NCBI RefSeq assembly: GCF_008274805.1
Contig: NZ_CP022579.1
Coordinates: 1,736,001-1,800,000, forward strand
Source: Oryzomicrobium terrae
GTDB lineage: Bacteria > Pseudomonadota > Gammaproteobacteria > Burkholderiales > Rhodocyclaceae
Direction: 5' to 3'
Length of the DNA: 64,000 nt
The notes beneath the pieces were generated by a model. It saw only the letters and a program-made list of their open reading frames with translations, did no database searches and was not told where the DNA came from. The position numbers and the translations under genes are program-made. This document shows, piece after piece, positions 28,356 to 37,824 of the stretch (position 1 is the first letter of the stretch; every line of letters begins with the position of its first letter).

Positions 28356-29254
28356 GGCTGGATCTCCGGGGCGTGCGCCGGGGCCAGGCGGCGGCGCGGA
28401 TCGAGGCGCTGGTGCAAACCATCGCCGAGCAGGTTGAGGCCGAGTACCGTGGTGGCGATGGCCAGCCCGGGGAACAGGGCCAGGGTGGGCGCCAGGGCGG
28501 TCAGGGTCTGGGCCTCGGCTAGCAGGCGGCCCCAGCTGGCGGTGGGGGGCTGGCTGCCCAGGCCCACATAGGAAAGCCCGGCTTCGGCGATGATGCCCAG
28601 GGAGAACTGGATGGTGGCCTGCACCACCAGCACCCCACGCAGGTTGGGCAGCAGGTGTTCCAGGGAAATGCGCAGCCGGCCCTTGCCCGCAGTGCGTGCC
28701 GCCAGCACGTATTCCCGGTGCCACAGGGACAGGGCCGCGCCCCGGGTGATGCGGGCGAACACGGGTACGTTGAAGAGGCCGATGGCGATCACCGCGTTGA
28801 CCGCTCCGGGGCCGAACACGGCGGTCATCAGAATCGCCAGGAGCAGCACCGGGAAGGCAAAGAGCAGGTCGTTGGCGCGCATCAGCAGCTCATCCACCCC
28901 GCCCCCCCGGGCCGCGGCCCACAGCCCCAGGGGCGTGCCCAGGCTGAGGCCGATGGCCACCGCCAGCAGGGCCACTCCCAGGGAGGTGCGGGCACCGGCC
29001 ATGAGCAGGGAGAGCACGTCCCGGCCCAGGGCGTCGGTACCCAGCCAGTGCCGGGCCGAGGGGGGCTGGAGGCGCTCGGGAATGGCCATGGCGGCCGGAT
29101 CGAAGGGCGTCCACAACAGCGACAGGAGCGCCGTGGCGAGAAAGGCCAGGGTCAGGGCCGCGCCGACGGCCAGGGTCGGCGGCCAGGGGGGGCAATGCCT
29201 CCGATGGCGGCCCGGGCGCGGCACGGCCCGGGAAAGAATGGCGGTGAGGCTCAC
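28352..29254 (-). CDS. Peptide-type ABC permease (DppC-like)
   Basis: The 300-residue inner-membrane permease has five to six helices and the DppC signatures HWLGTDALGRDVLSLLMAGA and the cytoplasmic EAA loop (YVLAARTAGKGRLRISLEHLLPN, given here as YVLAARTAGKG then LEHLLPN). GTG 29254 overlaps the stop of the substrate-binding/permease fusion (GTGA). It pairs with the DppB-like half of that fusion. Confidence 0.9.
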   Translation of the reverse strand: MSLTAILSRAVPRPGRHRRHCPPWPPTLAVGAALTLAFLATALLSLLWTPFDPAAMAIPERLQPPSARHWLGTDALGRDVLSLLMAGARTSLGVALLAVAIGLSLGTPLGLWAAARGGGVDELLMRANDLLFAFPVLLLAILMTAVFGPGAVNAVIAIGLFNVPVFARITRGAALSLWHREYVLAARTAGKGRLRISLEHLLPNLRGVLVVQATIQFSLGIIAEAGLSYVGLGSQPPTASWGRLLAEAQTLTALAPTLALFPGLAIATTVLGLNLLGDGLHQRLDPRRRLAPAHAPEIQP

Positions 29255-31863
29255 GACGGGCGCCTTTCCTTGAGACGGGGATCGACGGCCACGTAGGCCA
29301 GGTCGACGACGAAGGTGACCAGGGCCACGGCGAACACCAGCAGGATCACCACGTTCTGCACCACGATCAGGTCGCGCTGGGCGATGGCCTGGAAGACCAG
29401 GCGGCCAAGGCCGGGGAGGAAGAAGACGTTCTCGATGATGACCCCGCCGGCGAGCAGGAAGGCGAACTGCATGCCGAGGATGGTCAGTACCGGGATCAGG
29501 GCGTTGGGCAGGGCGTGCCGCCACAGGGCGCGGAAGGCGCTCAGGCCCTTGGCCCGGGCGGTGCGCAGGTAATCCTCATGGAGGGTTTCCACCAGGGCGG
29601 CGCGTAGTACCCGGGCCAGGATCGCCGCCTGGGGCACGGCCAGGGCCACCGCCGGCAGGGTCAGGGATTTGAGCCCGGGCCAGAGCCCCGCGTCCCAGCC
29701 GGCAAAGCCCCCGGCAGACACCCAGCGCAGGTCGATGGCAAACACCAGCACCAGCAGGATGCCCAGCCAAAAGTTGGGCACCGCCACCCCCAGCTGGGCC
29801 AGGCCGGACAGCCAGGCGTCCCCTGCCCTGCCCCGCCAAGTGGCGGCCCCCAGCCCGAGCGGCAGGGCCGCCAGGGTGGCCAGGATCAGGGCGTAGGCGG
29901 CGAGCGGCAGCGAGACCTGAAGACGCTCGGCAATCAGCTCGCTCACCGGTACCCGGTAGGTGTAGCTCTGGCCGAAGTCGCCCCGGGCCAAGGCCGCCAG
30001 CCAGTCCAGATAGCGCTGCCAGGGGGCGGCATCGAGGCCGAGTTGATGGCGCAGGGCCGCCACCGCCTCGGGGGGCGCGTCCAGGCCGAGCATGTAGCGG
30101 GCCGGGTCGCCGGGGACGATCTGCAGCACGGCGAACACCACCAGGGTCGCCGCCAGCAGGGTGCCGGCCAGGGACGCCAGGCGTCCCGCCAGGTAGGCCG
30201 GACCGAAGCGGTGCAGTATGAAACCGAGCAAGGTCGCCAGGGCCAATCCGCCGACGGCGGCCGTCCAGGGCCAGGGAATGGCCGGACCGTGGCCCGCCGC
30301 GGCGCTGACGCCTCCGGGTTCGTCGAAATAGGCGTCGGCGACGATGGTGCCGTCCACCAGCCCGCCCACGTGCAGCCCTTTGAAGCGCCCGTCCCATACC
30401 CCCAGCTTGGGGTACTGGAAGAGGAAGCCGTTGACCGCGTCGTCGCTCAGGCGGCGCTGGATGTCGTGCAGCAGCGCGGTGCGCCGAGCCGGTTCGGTGG
30501 TGTCGTCCAGGGCGGCGAGCAGAGCCTTGTAGCCGGGTTGGGCGTAGCCGAAGTAGTAATCGTCCCGGCCGTAGATGTCGTAATCCACCGGCTCGGCGTG
30601 GACGACCAGGGTCAGGTCGAACTCGCGCCGGGTGAATACCTGGTCCAGCCACTGGGCCCATTCCAGGTTGCGGATGGCTACCCGGATGCCGGCCTGGGCC
30701 AGCTGGGCGGCGAGGATTTCCCCGCCGCGCCGGGCATAGGGCGGTGGCGGCAGGGCCAGGGTGACGTCGATCCCTTGTGGGTAGCCGGCTTCAGCCAGCA
30801 GCGCTTTGGCTCGGGCCGGGTCGTGGGGATAGCGCCCGGTCAGGTCGAGGGCTGCCGGATGGCGCGGTGGGAAATGGCTCCCGATGGGCAAGCCGTAGCC
30901 GAACATGGCGCCGTCGATCAGCGCCTGGCGGTCGATGGCATGGGCGATGGCGCGGCGCACCCGCAGGTCGTCGAAGGGGGCCTTGCGGTTGTTGATGGCA
31001 AGCAGGGTCTCACCCTCGGTGGAGCCGACGAAGACGGCAAAGCGCTTGTCGGCCTGGAATTGGGGGATGTTCTCCGGCGATGGGTAGTTGGGAAAGGCAT
31101 CCACGTCGCCGGCCATCAGGGCGGCAAAGGCGGCACTGGGCTCGGCGATGAACTTGAAAGTGGCCCGGGCCAGCCGGGGGGCGCTGCCCCAGTAGACCGG
31201 GTTGCGTTCCAGGACGATGGCGTCGCCGCGCCGCCAGGCGGCGAAGCGGAACGGACCGGTGCCCACCGGCACCGCTGCGTTGCCCTTGGCCGAGGCCGGC
31301 GCCACCATCACCAGGGCGGCCCAGCCCAGGGTCTGCAGCAGGCTGCCGCTGCGCCGGGACAGGTCGATGCGCAGGGTCTGGGCATCCTCCGCCACCACCG
31401 CCTGGATTGCCGCCAGCTTGGCTTTCTGCGGATTGCCCGAATCCGGTGCCCGGGCCCGCTCCAGGGCGAAGCGGGCCACGCTGGCGTCGAAGGCCGTGCC
31501 GTCGTGGAAGCGCACGCCGGGACGCAGGTGGAAGCGGTAGGTCCGCCCGTCCGGCGAAATCTCCCAGGAGGTGGCCAGCTGGGGTTGGGGATCGCCGTTG
31601 GCGTCGAGGCGCACCAGGCCTTCGAAAACGTTGCCATACACCACTTCGCTGATCGGCGCCGCCGCCAGGGCGGTGGGGTCGAGAATCGGCGGTTCGAGTT
31701 GGATGGCGATGGTGGCCTGGTCCCGGGCCTGGGCCGGTGTTGCCAAGCTCAGGCCGAGGCAGGCCGCCAGGAGCAGGCCCAGGGCAAGGGATATGCTGAC
31801 GCCGGCGCTGGCCAGGCGGCCGGTCAGCCCGACCCCCAGCCGTTGAAAGAGCTGGTTAATCAC
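29251..31863 (-). CDS. Fused ABC substrate-binding protein and DppB-like permease
   Basis: A single frame of 870 codons. The N-terminal signal/anchor (hydrophobic about 22-42, TPAQAR) is followed by a family 5 solute-binding domain (about 48-515; QATIAIQLEPPILDP, RVRRAIAHAIDRQALIDGAM). A hydrophobic helix follows (about 533-553), then a DppB-type permease (about 560-870; PGDPARYMLGLDAP, the EAA loop around DYLRTARAKGLSAFRAL, and LAGGVIIENVFFLPGLG). GTG 31863 overlaps the TPR gene stop; further upstream frame is a shadow. The extra helix gives the right topology: periplasmic domain, return to the cytoplasm, then an N-in permease. Confidence 0.88.
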   Translation of the reverse strand: MINQLFQRLGVGLTGRLASAGVSISLALGLLLAACLGLSLATPAQARDQATIAIQLEPPILDPTALAAAPISEVVYGNVFEGLVRLDANGDPQPQLATSWEISPDGRTYRFHLRPGVRFHDGTAFDASVARFALERARAPDSGNPQKAKLAAIQAVVAEDAQTLRIDLSRRSGSLLQTLGWAALVMVAPASAKGNAAVPVGTGPFRFAAWRRGDAIVLERNPVYWGSAPRLARATFKFIAEPSAAFAALMAGDVDAFPNYPSPENIPQFQADKRFAVFVGSTEGETLLAINNRKAPFDDLRVRRAIAHAIDRQALIDGAMFGYGLPIGSHFPPRHPAALDLTGRYPHDPARAKALLAEAGYPQGIDVTLALPPPPYARRGGEILAAQLAQAGIRVAIRNLEWAQWLDQVFTRREFDLTLVVHAEPVDYDIYGRDDYYFGYAQPGYKALLAALDDTTEPARRTALLHDIQRRLSDDAVNGFLFQYPKLGVWDGRFKGLHVGGLVDGTIVADAYFDEPGGVSAAAGHGPAIPWPWTAAVGGLALATLLGFILHRFGPAYLAGRLASLAGTLLAATLVVFAVLQIVPGDPARYMLGLDAPPEAVAALRHQLGLDAAPWQRYLDWLAALARGDFGQSYTYRVPVSELIAERLQVSLPLAAYALILATLAALPLGLGAATWRGRAGDAWLSGLAQLGVAVPNFWLGILLVLVFAIDLRWVSAGGFAGWDAGLWPGLKSLTLPAVALAVPQAAILARVLRAALVETLHEDYLRTARAKGLSAFRALWRHALPNALIPVLTILGMQFAFLLAGGVIIENVFFLPGLGRLVFQAIAQRDLIVVQNVVILLVFAVALVTFVVDLAYVAVDPRLKERRPS

Positions 31864-33275
31864 GCCGACACGGCCCCTGCGCGGTGGGCGCTCCCGGGGG
31901 CGGCGCCAACCCGGGCCAGGATCTGCTGCAGCCGTTCGGCGGCCCCGGCCGCCTCGGCAGGCAGACCCAGCTGGGTGTAGATCCGGGCCAGGGCGCGGTT
32001 CACCGGCACGCTGGCCGGGTCGCCGTTGCGTCGCACTTCGAGCCACTGCTGGGCGAGCACCCAGCGGCCGGCCCGGTGGGCGGCGTCGAGCAGCACCTGC
32101 TCGAACAGGTCGCGCTGGGCATGGCTGCCGCCGATCACCACCAGGCGCGGTACGGCCAGGGCGAGGTGGCGCACTGCCTCCTCGTGGTCGCCCCGGGCGT
32201 AGGCCAGCAACCCACGGCCGGCCGGCAGGGCCACGTCGCGCCAGGTTTCTCGGCTGTGCTCGGGGGCTTCCTCGGCCTGACGGGCGAAAGCGACCAGCAG
32301 GGTGTCGGCTTCCGGCCGGCCGGCCCGGGCCAGGCCGTAGAGGTAGAGCAGGCTGAGGAACGGCTGCACCGTATCGTTCTGGCGGACCGCCAGGTGGTCC
32401 GCCAGGTCGCCCCAGCGTTCGCCCACGTCCACGCCGGCCAGTTCCAGCCGGGTGAGCAGCTGTACGGCGCCGATCTGATCCTGGGAATAGGCCTTGGCAA
32501 TGCCCCAGACGTGGCGGTCGTAGATGTCCAGCACCTGCTGGTTGCGCCCCCGGCTCAGGTAGAACACGGCCAGGTGCCACCAGTTGTGGGTGTACATGAA
32601 GGAATTGAGCCCCTGCCAGGTGTCGCTGACGCTTTCCAGGAAGACGGCGCCCTCCTCTACCTGGCCCCGGGTCAGCAGCACGTGGGCCAGGGCGTGCTGG
32701 GCCCAGGGTTCCTTGCGTTGCAGCCCAATGGCGCGGCGGGCGGCCCCTTCGGCCTGGTCGAGCAGGTGGCACTGCTCGTAGGCGAAGGCAGCCAAGCCGT
32801 GGGCGTGGGGCACGTCGGCGTTGTGTGGCAGGACCTTGGCGGCGACCCGCAGCATCTCGGGTGAATTGCCCCGGTTGAATTCCAGGTACTGATGCAGCTT
32901 GGCGATGGCCAGGTCCCGCGGGTATTCGTCGCTCAGCTGGTCGCTCAGGCGCAGGGTCTTGGGCAGGTCGTCCTCTACCCAGGCACGCAGCACGGCGATG
33001 TTGAGCTGTTCTCGGCGGGTCGCCCGGCCGGCCTGACGCTCGGCCCGATCCAGGTAGGCGGCAGCCCGGGCCGGGGCCTCGGGGGCTTCGAGGAACATCC
33101 AGAGAAAGCCGGCGTAGGCATTGGCCAGGGGGTTGTCCGGATCGGCATCGGCCGCGGCGGCGATGTTTTCCGCCCGGGTTTCGTAGCCGAGAAAGCCGCC
33201 GACGAAGTCGTCGATGGCCGCCCGGGTGGCCTCGTTGTCACTGGTGACCGTGTTGCCCAAGTAGTCCTGTGCCAT
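31860..33275 (-). CDS. TTC38-like tetratricopeptide-repeat protein
   Basis: The 471-residue helical protein begins MAQDYLGNTVTSDNEA and contains TPR-like helix pairs throughout. Motifs resembling the TTC38 family include PHAHGLAAFAYEQCHLLDQAE, LNSFMYTHNWWHLAVFYLSRG and WGIAKAYSQDQIGAVQLLTRLE (the longer two given only in part: NSFMYTHNWWHL; SQDQIGAVQLLTRLE). There is no signal peptide, so it is cytoplasmic. Such genes often sit with uptake or catabolic clusters, but their job is unknown. It is translationally coupled (GTGA) to the transporter fusion. Confidence 0.8.
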   Translation of the reverse strand: MAQDYLGNTVTSDNEATRAAIDDFVGGFLGYETRAENIAAAADADPDNPLANAYAGFLWMFLEAPEAPARAAAYLDRAERQAGRATRREQLNIAVLRAWVEDDLPKTLRLSDQLSDEYPRDLAIAKLHQYLEFNRGNSPEMLRVAAKVLPHNADVPHAHGLAAFAYEQCHLLDQAEGAARRAIGLQRKEPWAQHALAHVLLTRGQVEEGAVFLESVSDTWQGLNSFMYTHNWWHLAVFYLSRGRNQQVLDIYDRHVWGIAKAYSQDQIGAVQLLTRLELAGVDVGERWGDLADHLAVRQNDTVQPFLSLLYLYGLARAGRPEADTLLVAFARQAEEAPEHSRETWRDVALPAGRGLLAYARGDHEEAVRHLALAVPRLVVIGGSHAQRDLFEQVLLDAAHRAGRWVLAQQWLEVRRNGDPASVPVNRALARIYTQLGLPAEAAGAAERLQQILARVGAAPGSAHRAGAVSA

Positions 33276-33340
33276 GCCTGTTCTCCCTGAAAATCGTTAG
33301 CCGGCACGGTTTGATGGTTGCGGCGCCGGATCGGTGTGGT

Positions 33341-33381
33341 GTTTTTCCTGGCCGTTCGCCTGGGGAGCGGCCAGGAAAAAC
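33341..33381. other. 14-bp perfect hairpin between the receptor and TPR genes
   Basis: GTTTTTCCTGGCCG pairs with CGGCCAGGAAAAAC around a 13-nt loop. In neither direction is it followed by a T-tract, so an intra-operon processing or mRNA-stability element is more likely than termination. It would separate highly expressed tonB/receptor mRNA from the ABC genes. Confidence 0.5.
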
Positions 33382-33464
33382 GACCCGGCCGGGCCGGAAG
33401 CGCGTTCCCCACCCCGGCAGGGGCAAGGCGCCGCGCTTCCGATCCGCCGGATCGGGGGGCGATG

Positions 33465-35678
33465 TTAGTAGGCGAAGCTCAGCTGGACGCCGTAGGTGGC
33501 GGGCTGGCCAGCCTGGGCGACGTTATTGCCGGGCAGGAAGAAGTTGCGGGTCTGGTCGTACTTCTCGTTGAGGATGTTCCGGCCGTAGAGGGCCACGGAC
33601 CAGTTTTCCTTCTTCGAGTTGGGCGACAGCACCACCCGGGCGTTGACCAGCCAGTAGCTCTTGATGTCGTAGGTCTTGCCCAGCCAGGAGTTGTACTTGT
33701 CCCGGAAGCTATAGTCGGTTTCGGCACGGACCTTGTAAGTGCCGGCGTTCCAGGCGTAGGAGAGCAGGCCGCCGTAGCTCAGCTTGGGAAAGTTCAGGTC
33801 CTTGCCGGCGTAATCGACATAGACCGGGGCGCCGGCAGAGGTAGAGGCCGCCACGTCGAGGCCGCGGAAGTCCTTGAACTTGCCTTCCTTGTAGCCCAGG
33901 TACTGGCTCACCTTCAGGCCGGACAGGGGCTCCCAGAGCAGCTCCAGTTCCCCACCCCAGATTTCCGACTTGGGCGCGTTGACGATGCGGCCGATGGGGC
34001 CGTAGGTCGGGTCCCACACCGCCGACAACACCTGCTGCTTGCGGTAGTCGTAGTAGAAGGCGGCACCGTTCAGGCGCAGAGTGCGGGTCAGGTCGCTCTT
34101 GAAGCCGCCCTCATAGGCCCACAGCCCCTCGGGCTTGAACGGCTCCAGCTGCAGCACGTTGGTGGTGTTGTAGGCGGTGAAGCCGCCGGACTTCACGCCC
34201 CGGCTGACACTGGTGTACAGCAAGGTACTGGGCTGCAGCTGGTACTCCAGCCCCAGCTTGCCGGTCACTTCGCTGAGCGAGGTGGACTTGCTGGTGGTGG
34301 GAATGAAGCTGATGCCGGTGGTGGTGCCGGTGGAGTAGTTGCGCAGCTGCCGGTCTTCACTCTCGTGGCGCAGACCGCCCACGACCTTCAGGCGGTCGGT
34401 GAGCTTGTAATCCGTCTGGCCGAACAGGGCTATGGTTTCCGCCTTTTGCGAGTAGCTGGTCTTGACGATGGGCAGGCCCAGGGAGTTGGAGAAATCGGAA
34501 AGGAAGTTCTCCTTCAGGTTCTCCTTGGCGTAATAGACCCCGGTCACCCAGTTCCACGGGCCGCTGCCGGTAGAGGCCAGGCGCACTTCCTGGGAGAAAA
34601 CGTCGGCGTTGCTGCCGAAGAATTCATCCGAATCACGAGCGGCGGTGCCGTCCCAGTCGTTCAGTTCGCGGCGGCGGAACTTCTCGTAGGCGCTGATACT
34701 GGTCAGCTGGGCACCGCCCAGGTCCAGGTTGGCCACCAGGGAATAGCCCTCGCTCTTGTTGTCCCGGGACGGCTTGGCATTGGTACCAAAGCCGGTGGCC
34801 TGGGTGAAGGCCGGGCTGAAGCCCCAGCCGGTGCTGGAACGGTTGGTGTCGCGGGCCGTCGCGGTGCCTGGGCCGGTCTTCGGCGTGAACAGGTAGAGCC
34901 CCTGGTTTTCCGACTTGTCCTGACCGGTATGAGCGGAAAAGCGCAGGTTGAAGCGGTCGGTGACATCCCATTCGAGCTGACCACGCAGGGCGTACTGGTC
35001 CTTGTCGCCCAGGCTTTCACCGGTCACCCGGTTGTGCTGCCAGCCGCCACCCTGGGCCAAGGCACCGGACAGCCGGCCGCGCACGTTGTCGGCCAGGGAG
35101 CCCGAGACGTAGCCCTGGGCATTGAGGGCGTTGTAGGCACCGTAATCGATGGTGGCGCCGGTGGAAAACTCCCGGGTCGGCCGGTTGGTGACGAAGTTCA
35201 CCGCCCCGCCGGTGGTGTTGCGCCCGTACAGGGTACCCTGGGGGCCGCGCAGCACCTCGACCCGGCTCAGGTCGAAGAGCAGGCCCTGGGTCATGATCGG
35301 TAGCGAATAGGCCACCTCGTCCACATAGACGCCGACGGTGGGCGAGTTGTTGGCCGCGTAGTCCTGGAAGCCGACGCCGCGGATGCGGTACTGGGGCTGG
35401 CCGCTGCCGAAGGCGGGCTCGATTTCCAGGCTGGGCACTTCGCTTTGCAGTTGATTGACCGTGGTGATGCCCCGTTCGCTGACCTCCTTGCCGGTCAGTA
35501 CGGTGAGGGCGGTGCCCACGTCCTGGGCCGCCTCCGAGCGTTTTTGGGCGGTGACCACCACCTTTTCCAGTTGGGCCGGTTCGCTGGCGTTGGCCGCGCC
35601 CGCGGTCTGGGCCTGGACGCCGGGGACGGCGACCACACCGACGACGCCGAGAGAGGCACCGAGCAGGATTCGCTTCAT
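33465..35678 (-). CDS. TonB-dependent outer-membrane receptor
   Basis: The 737-residue receptor starts MKRILLGASLGVVGVVAV with a signal peptide ending GVQAQ. The plug domain (about 35-150) has LEKVVVTAQKRSEAAQDVG near the TonB-interacting segment and the RIRGVGFQDYAANNSP block. The 22-strand barrel ends in the aromatic motif VQLSFAY. The plug resembles receptors for organic substrates rather than classical siderophore receptors. Coupled with its own tonB-exbBD and a peptide-type ABC importer in one operon, it is the outer-membrane step of a dedicated uptake route. The open frame extends 44 codons upstream, but the signal peptide fixes the start. Confidence 0.92.
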   Translation of the reverse strand: MKRILLGASLGVVGVVAVPGVQAQTAGAANASEPAQLEKVVVTAQKRSEAAQDVGTALTVLTGKEVSERGITTVNQLQSEVPSLEIEPAFGSGQPQYRIRGVGFQDYAANNSPTVGVYVDEVAYSLPIMTQGLLFDLSRVEVLRGPQGTLYGRNTTGGAVNFVTNRPTREFSTGATIDYGAYNALNAQGYVSGSLADNVRGRLSGALAQGGGWQHNRVTGESLGDKDQYALRGQLEWDVTDRFNLRFSAHTGQDKSENQGLYLFTPKTGPGTATARDTNRSSTGWGFSPAFTQATGFGTNAKPSRDNKSEGYSLVANLDLGGAQLTSISAYEKFRRRELNDWDGTAARDSDEFFGSNADVFSQEVRLASTGSGPWNWVTGVYYAKENLKENFLSDFSNSLGLPIVKTSYSQKAETIALFGQTDYKLTDRLKVVGGLRHESEDRQLRNYSTGTTTGISFIPTTSKSTSLSEVTGKLGLEYQLQPSTLLYTSVSRGVKSGGFTAYNTTNVLQLEPFKPEGLWAYEGGFKSDLTRTLRLNGAAFYYDYRKQQVLSAVWDPTYGPIGRIVNAPKSEIWGGELELLWEPLSGLKVSQYLGYKEGKFKDFRGLDVAASTSAGAPVYVDYAGKDLNFPKLSYGGLLSYAWNAGTYKVRAETDYSFRDKYNSWLGKTYDIKSYWLVNARVVLSPNSKKENWSVALYGRNILNEKYDQTRNFFLPGNNVAQAGQPATYGVQLSFAY

Positions 35679-35806
35679 TCTTGGTTTTCCTAGTGATTGG
35701 CGAAAAAAGACAACAGGGAACCCGCCGCCGGTGCTCCCCCTGGAGACGCCGGCGGTGGTAAGAGAAATCGGGAAAAGGCCGAGGGCGGGCATGCGCCGCC
35801 CCGGCT

Positions 35807-36214
35807 TCAATGCGGCGCCGTCAGTACCGACAACCGGCTGATTCCGGCTCGTTCGATGGCTGCCATGACCTTGGCCACCATCCCGTAGGGCACGGCTTCG
35901 TCGGCCTGGAGGTTGAGGGTCAGGTCGGCATCGTTGGCCTTGTGGGCCTTGAGCTCGGCTTCCACCGTCTCCAGGGGCAGGCGCTGCTTGTCGACGAAGA
36001 CGCTGCCGCCCTCGTCGATGCTCACGGTGAGCGCCTTCTTCTGGGCCGGCGGGGCCGTGGCGGCGGTCTTGGGCAGATTCACCTTGACCGCGTTGGTGAG
36101 CAGGGGCGCGGTAACGATGAAGGCCACCAGGAGCACCAGCATCACGTCCACCAGGGGGGTGATGTTGATTTCGCTAAGGACGTCGTCGTCCTCGCCATGG
36201 GTTGCGAAGGCCAT
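35807..36214 (-). CDS. exbD: ExbD biopolymer transport protein
   Basis: The 135-residue protein has one transmembrane helix with the conserved channel Asp (SEINITPLVDVMLVLLVAFI) and a periplasmic C-terminal domain. With ExbB it forms the proton-driven motor for TonB. Its ATG overlaps the exbB stop by one base (TAATG). Confidence 0.95.
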   Translation of the reverse strand: MAFATHGEDDDVLSEINITPLVDVMLVLLVAFIVTAPLLTNAVKVNLPKTAATAPPAQKKALTVSIDEGGSVFVDKQRLPLETVEAELKAHKANDADLTLNLQADEAVPYGMVAKVMAAIERAGISRLSVLTAPH

Positions 36215-36933
36215 TACGCAAACCTTTCCTGGGCGGCGAATGGAGCCGAACCGGCCGTGGTGCGGGCCACCGCGGCGGGTACGCCGATGCGGAAGTCGTT
36301 CTTCTGCGCCAGGTTGATGAAGTCGTGGGCGAAGTCGTCCAGGTCCGCCGCCACCAGCTTCAGCCGGCGCAGGAAAAAGTTGTATCCGAGCACCGCCGGC
36401 ACGGCCACGGCGATACCGATGCCGGTGGCGATGAGGGCCTCGCCGATCGGGCCGGCCACCACGTCAAGGCTGGCGGAACCGGCCTTACTGATGTCGGTGA
36501 GGGCGTGCATGATTCCCCATACGGTGCCGAACAGACCGACGAAGGGCGAGGTGCTGCCGATGCTGGCGAGTACCGCCAGGCCGCTTTCCAGGCCGCGCCG
36601 CTCGCGCTGGATCTGCTTGCGCAGGTAGCGTTCGAGCAGTTCGCGGCGGTCGCCGCTGTGGCTCAGGTCGTGGGCGCCGCTATCGGCCTCGTGCAGGGCG
36701 GTGAAGGCAGTCTCGGCCAGGCGGGCGGTGGGGCCGGCCTGATCTTCGAGGGCTGCGGCGGATTGCAGGTTCGGCGCTTGCCAGAAAGCCCGGCCGTAGC
36801 GCCGGTTCTGCCCGGCGACGCGCCAGTGCTGCAGGCCCTTGATCAGGATCAGGGTCCAGGTGGCGACGGAAAACCCCACCAGGGTCCACAGGGTGCCATC
36901 GACGATGGCGGTGGAGGAAACGGCATCAAGCAT
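36214..36933 (-). CDS. exbB: ExbB/TolQ-family proton channel
   Basis: The 239-residue protein has three helices (about 8-32, 120-150, 165-195) and the MotA/TolQ/ExbB signature (TSPFVGLFGTVWGIMHAL; GEALIATGIGIAVAVPAVLGYN). It powers TonB in the inner membrane. Located 12 bp after tonB in the same operon. Confidence 0.95.
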   Translation of the reverse strand: MLDAVSSTAIVDGTLWTLVGFSVATWTLILIKGLQHWRVAGQNRRYGRAFWQAPNLQSAAALEDQAGPTARLAETAFTALHEADSGAHDLSHSGDRRELLERYLRKQIQRERRGLESGLAVLASIGSTSPFVGLFGTVWGIMHALTDISKAGSASLDVVAGPIGEALIATGIGIAVAVPAVLGYNFFLRRLKLVAADLDDFAHDFINLAQKNDFRIGVPAAVARTTAGSAPFAAQERFA

Positions 36934-36945
36934 GTCGGAACAACC

Positions 36946-37740
36946 TCATTGGGAAAGGGAGAATTCGATGGGCACGTTGGCCCAGCCTTCGATGGCGGTC
37001 TTGCCCCGCTTGGCAGGGGCGAAGGTCCAGCCTTTCACCGCCACCAGGGCGGCCTCGTCGAGCAGGCGGCGGCCGCTCGACTTCTGTATTTCGACGCTGT
37101 CGGGGCGGCCGCTGGCCAAGACGTGGACGCGCAGCAGCACCTTGCCTTCCCAACCCTGGCGCTGAGCGAAGGCCGGGTATTCGGGAGCTGGATTGCGCAG
37201 GTAGGCGGCGCTGGCCGAGGGTTCGGTCACCACCTCCTCCACTGGGCCGGGAGTCGGCGCGGCGGCCACCGGAGGCGATGGGTTGGCGGCCGACAGGGCA
37301 GGCGCTGCCGGCGACGGGGTGGGTGACGCGCTTTCTGCAATCTGACGGAGGGGCGGGTTCGGCACCGGCGTCTTGGTTGGAGCCGGCGAGGTCGGTACCA
37401 CGGTCTTGCGCACCGGCTCGGGGGGCGCCATGGTTTCCACAACGGGACGGGACAACTCCACCACCATGGGTGGGGTCTGGGGCGGAACTACGATTGGGGC
37501 GTCGTCGGGCGCCTGGCCGTGCAGGTAGAAAAACAGGCTGCCGTGCAGGGCCAGGGAGAGGCCGCCGAGGAGCAGGTGATCCCGGAGACGCAGGCCGCCG
37601 TGCGGCGTATTGGCCAGGGAACCTGGACTTGGTCCGGCAGACGGCGGCTTTGCTGCTGAAGCGGACCGCGCCAGGTCGAGGGTTGGCAGGCTGGCCCAGG
37701 GAGCGGTTAAAACGGTTGAAACACTCACGGAATTCCCCAC
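36946..37740 (-). CDS. tonB: TonB energy transducer
   Basis: The 264-residue protein has a cytoplasmic N-terminus of about 50 residues, a helix at about 56-74 with the H/SxxxH motif (LALHGSLFFYLH), a Pro/Ala-rich periplasmic linker, and the C-terminal TonB domain (NPAPEYPAFAQRQGWEGKVLLRV, quoted here as PAPEYPAFAQRQGWEG then KVLLRVHV). It is the first gene of the uptake operon. A near-consensus sigma-54 promoter lies 85 bp upstream. The N-terminal extension before the helix is longer than usual, so an internal start is possible. Confidence 0.92.
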   Translation of the reverse strand: MGNSVSVSTVLTAPWASLPTLDLARSASAAKPPSAGPSPGSLANTPHGGLRLRDHLLLGGLSLALHGSLFFYLHGQAPDDAPIVVPPQTPPMVVELSRPVVETMAPPEPVRKTVVPTSPAPTKTPVPNPPLRQIAESASPTPSPAAPALSAANPSPPVAAAPTPGPVEEVVTEPSASAAYLRNPAPEYPAFAQRQGWEGKVLLRVHVLASGRPDSVEIQKSSGRRLLDEAALVAVKGWTFAPAKRGKTAIEGWANVPIEFSLSQ

Positions 37741-37824
37741 GAAGGACTTGTGATCGTTGTCCGCCGCCGTGTTCCCCGGGGGATGGGTTAATCCCGCGGA
37801 GCCAGGGGCGAACGATCCTTCTTG

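Noticed and set aside
31864-32772. N-terminal extension of the substrate-binding/permease frame
   Set aside because: The Pro/Arg/Gly-rich sequence is antiregister to the TPR gene; the signal peptide and GTGA overlap place the start at 31863.
33341-33381. Terminator between the TonB receptor and TPR genes
   Set aside because: The stem is strong, but neither strand has a T-tract after it; the genes beyond are better explained as one operon.
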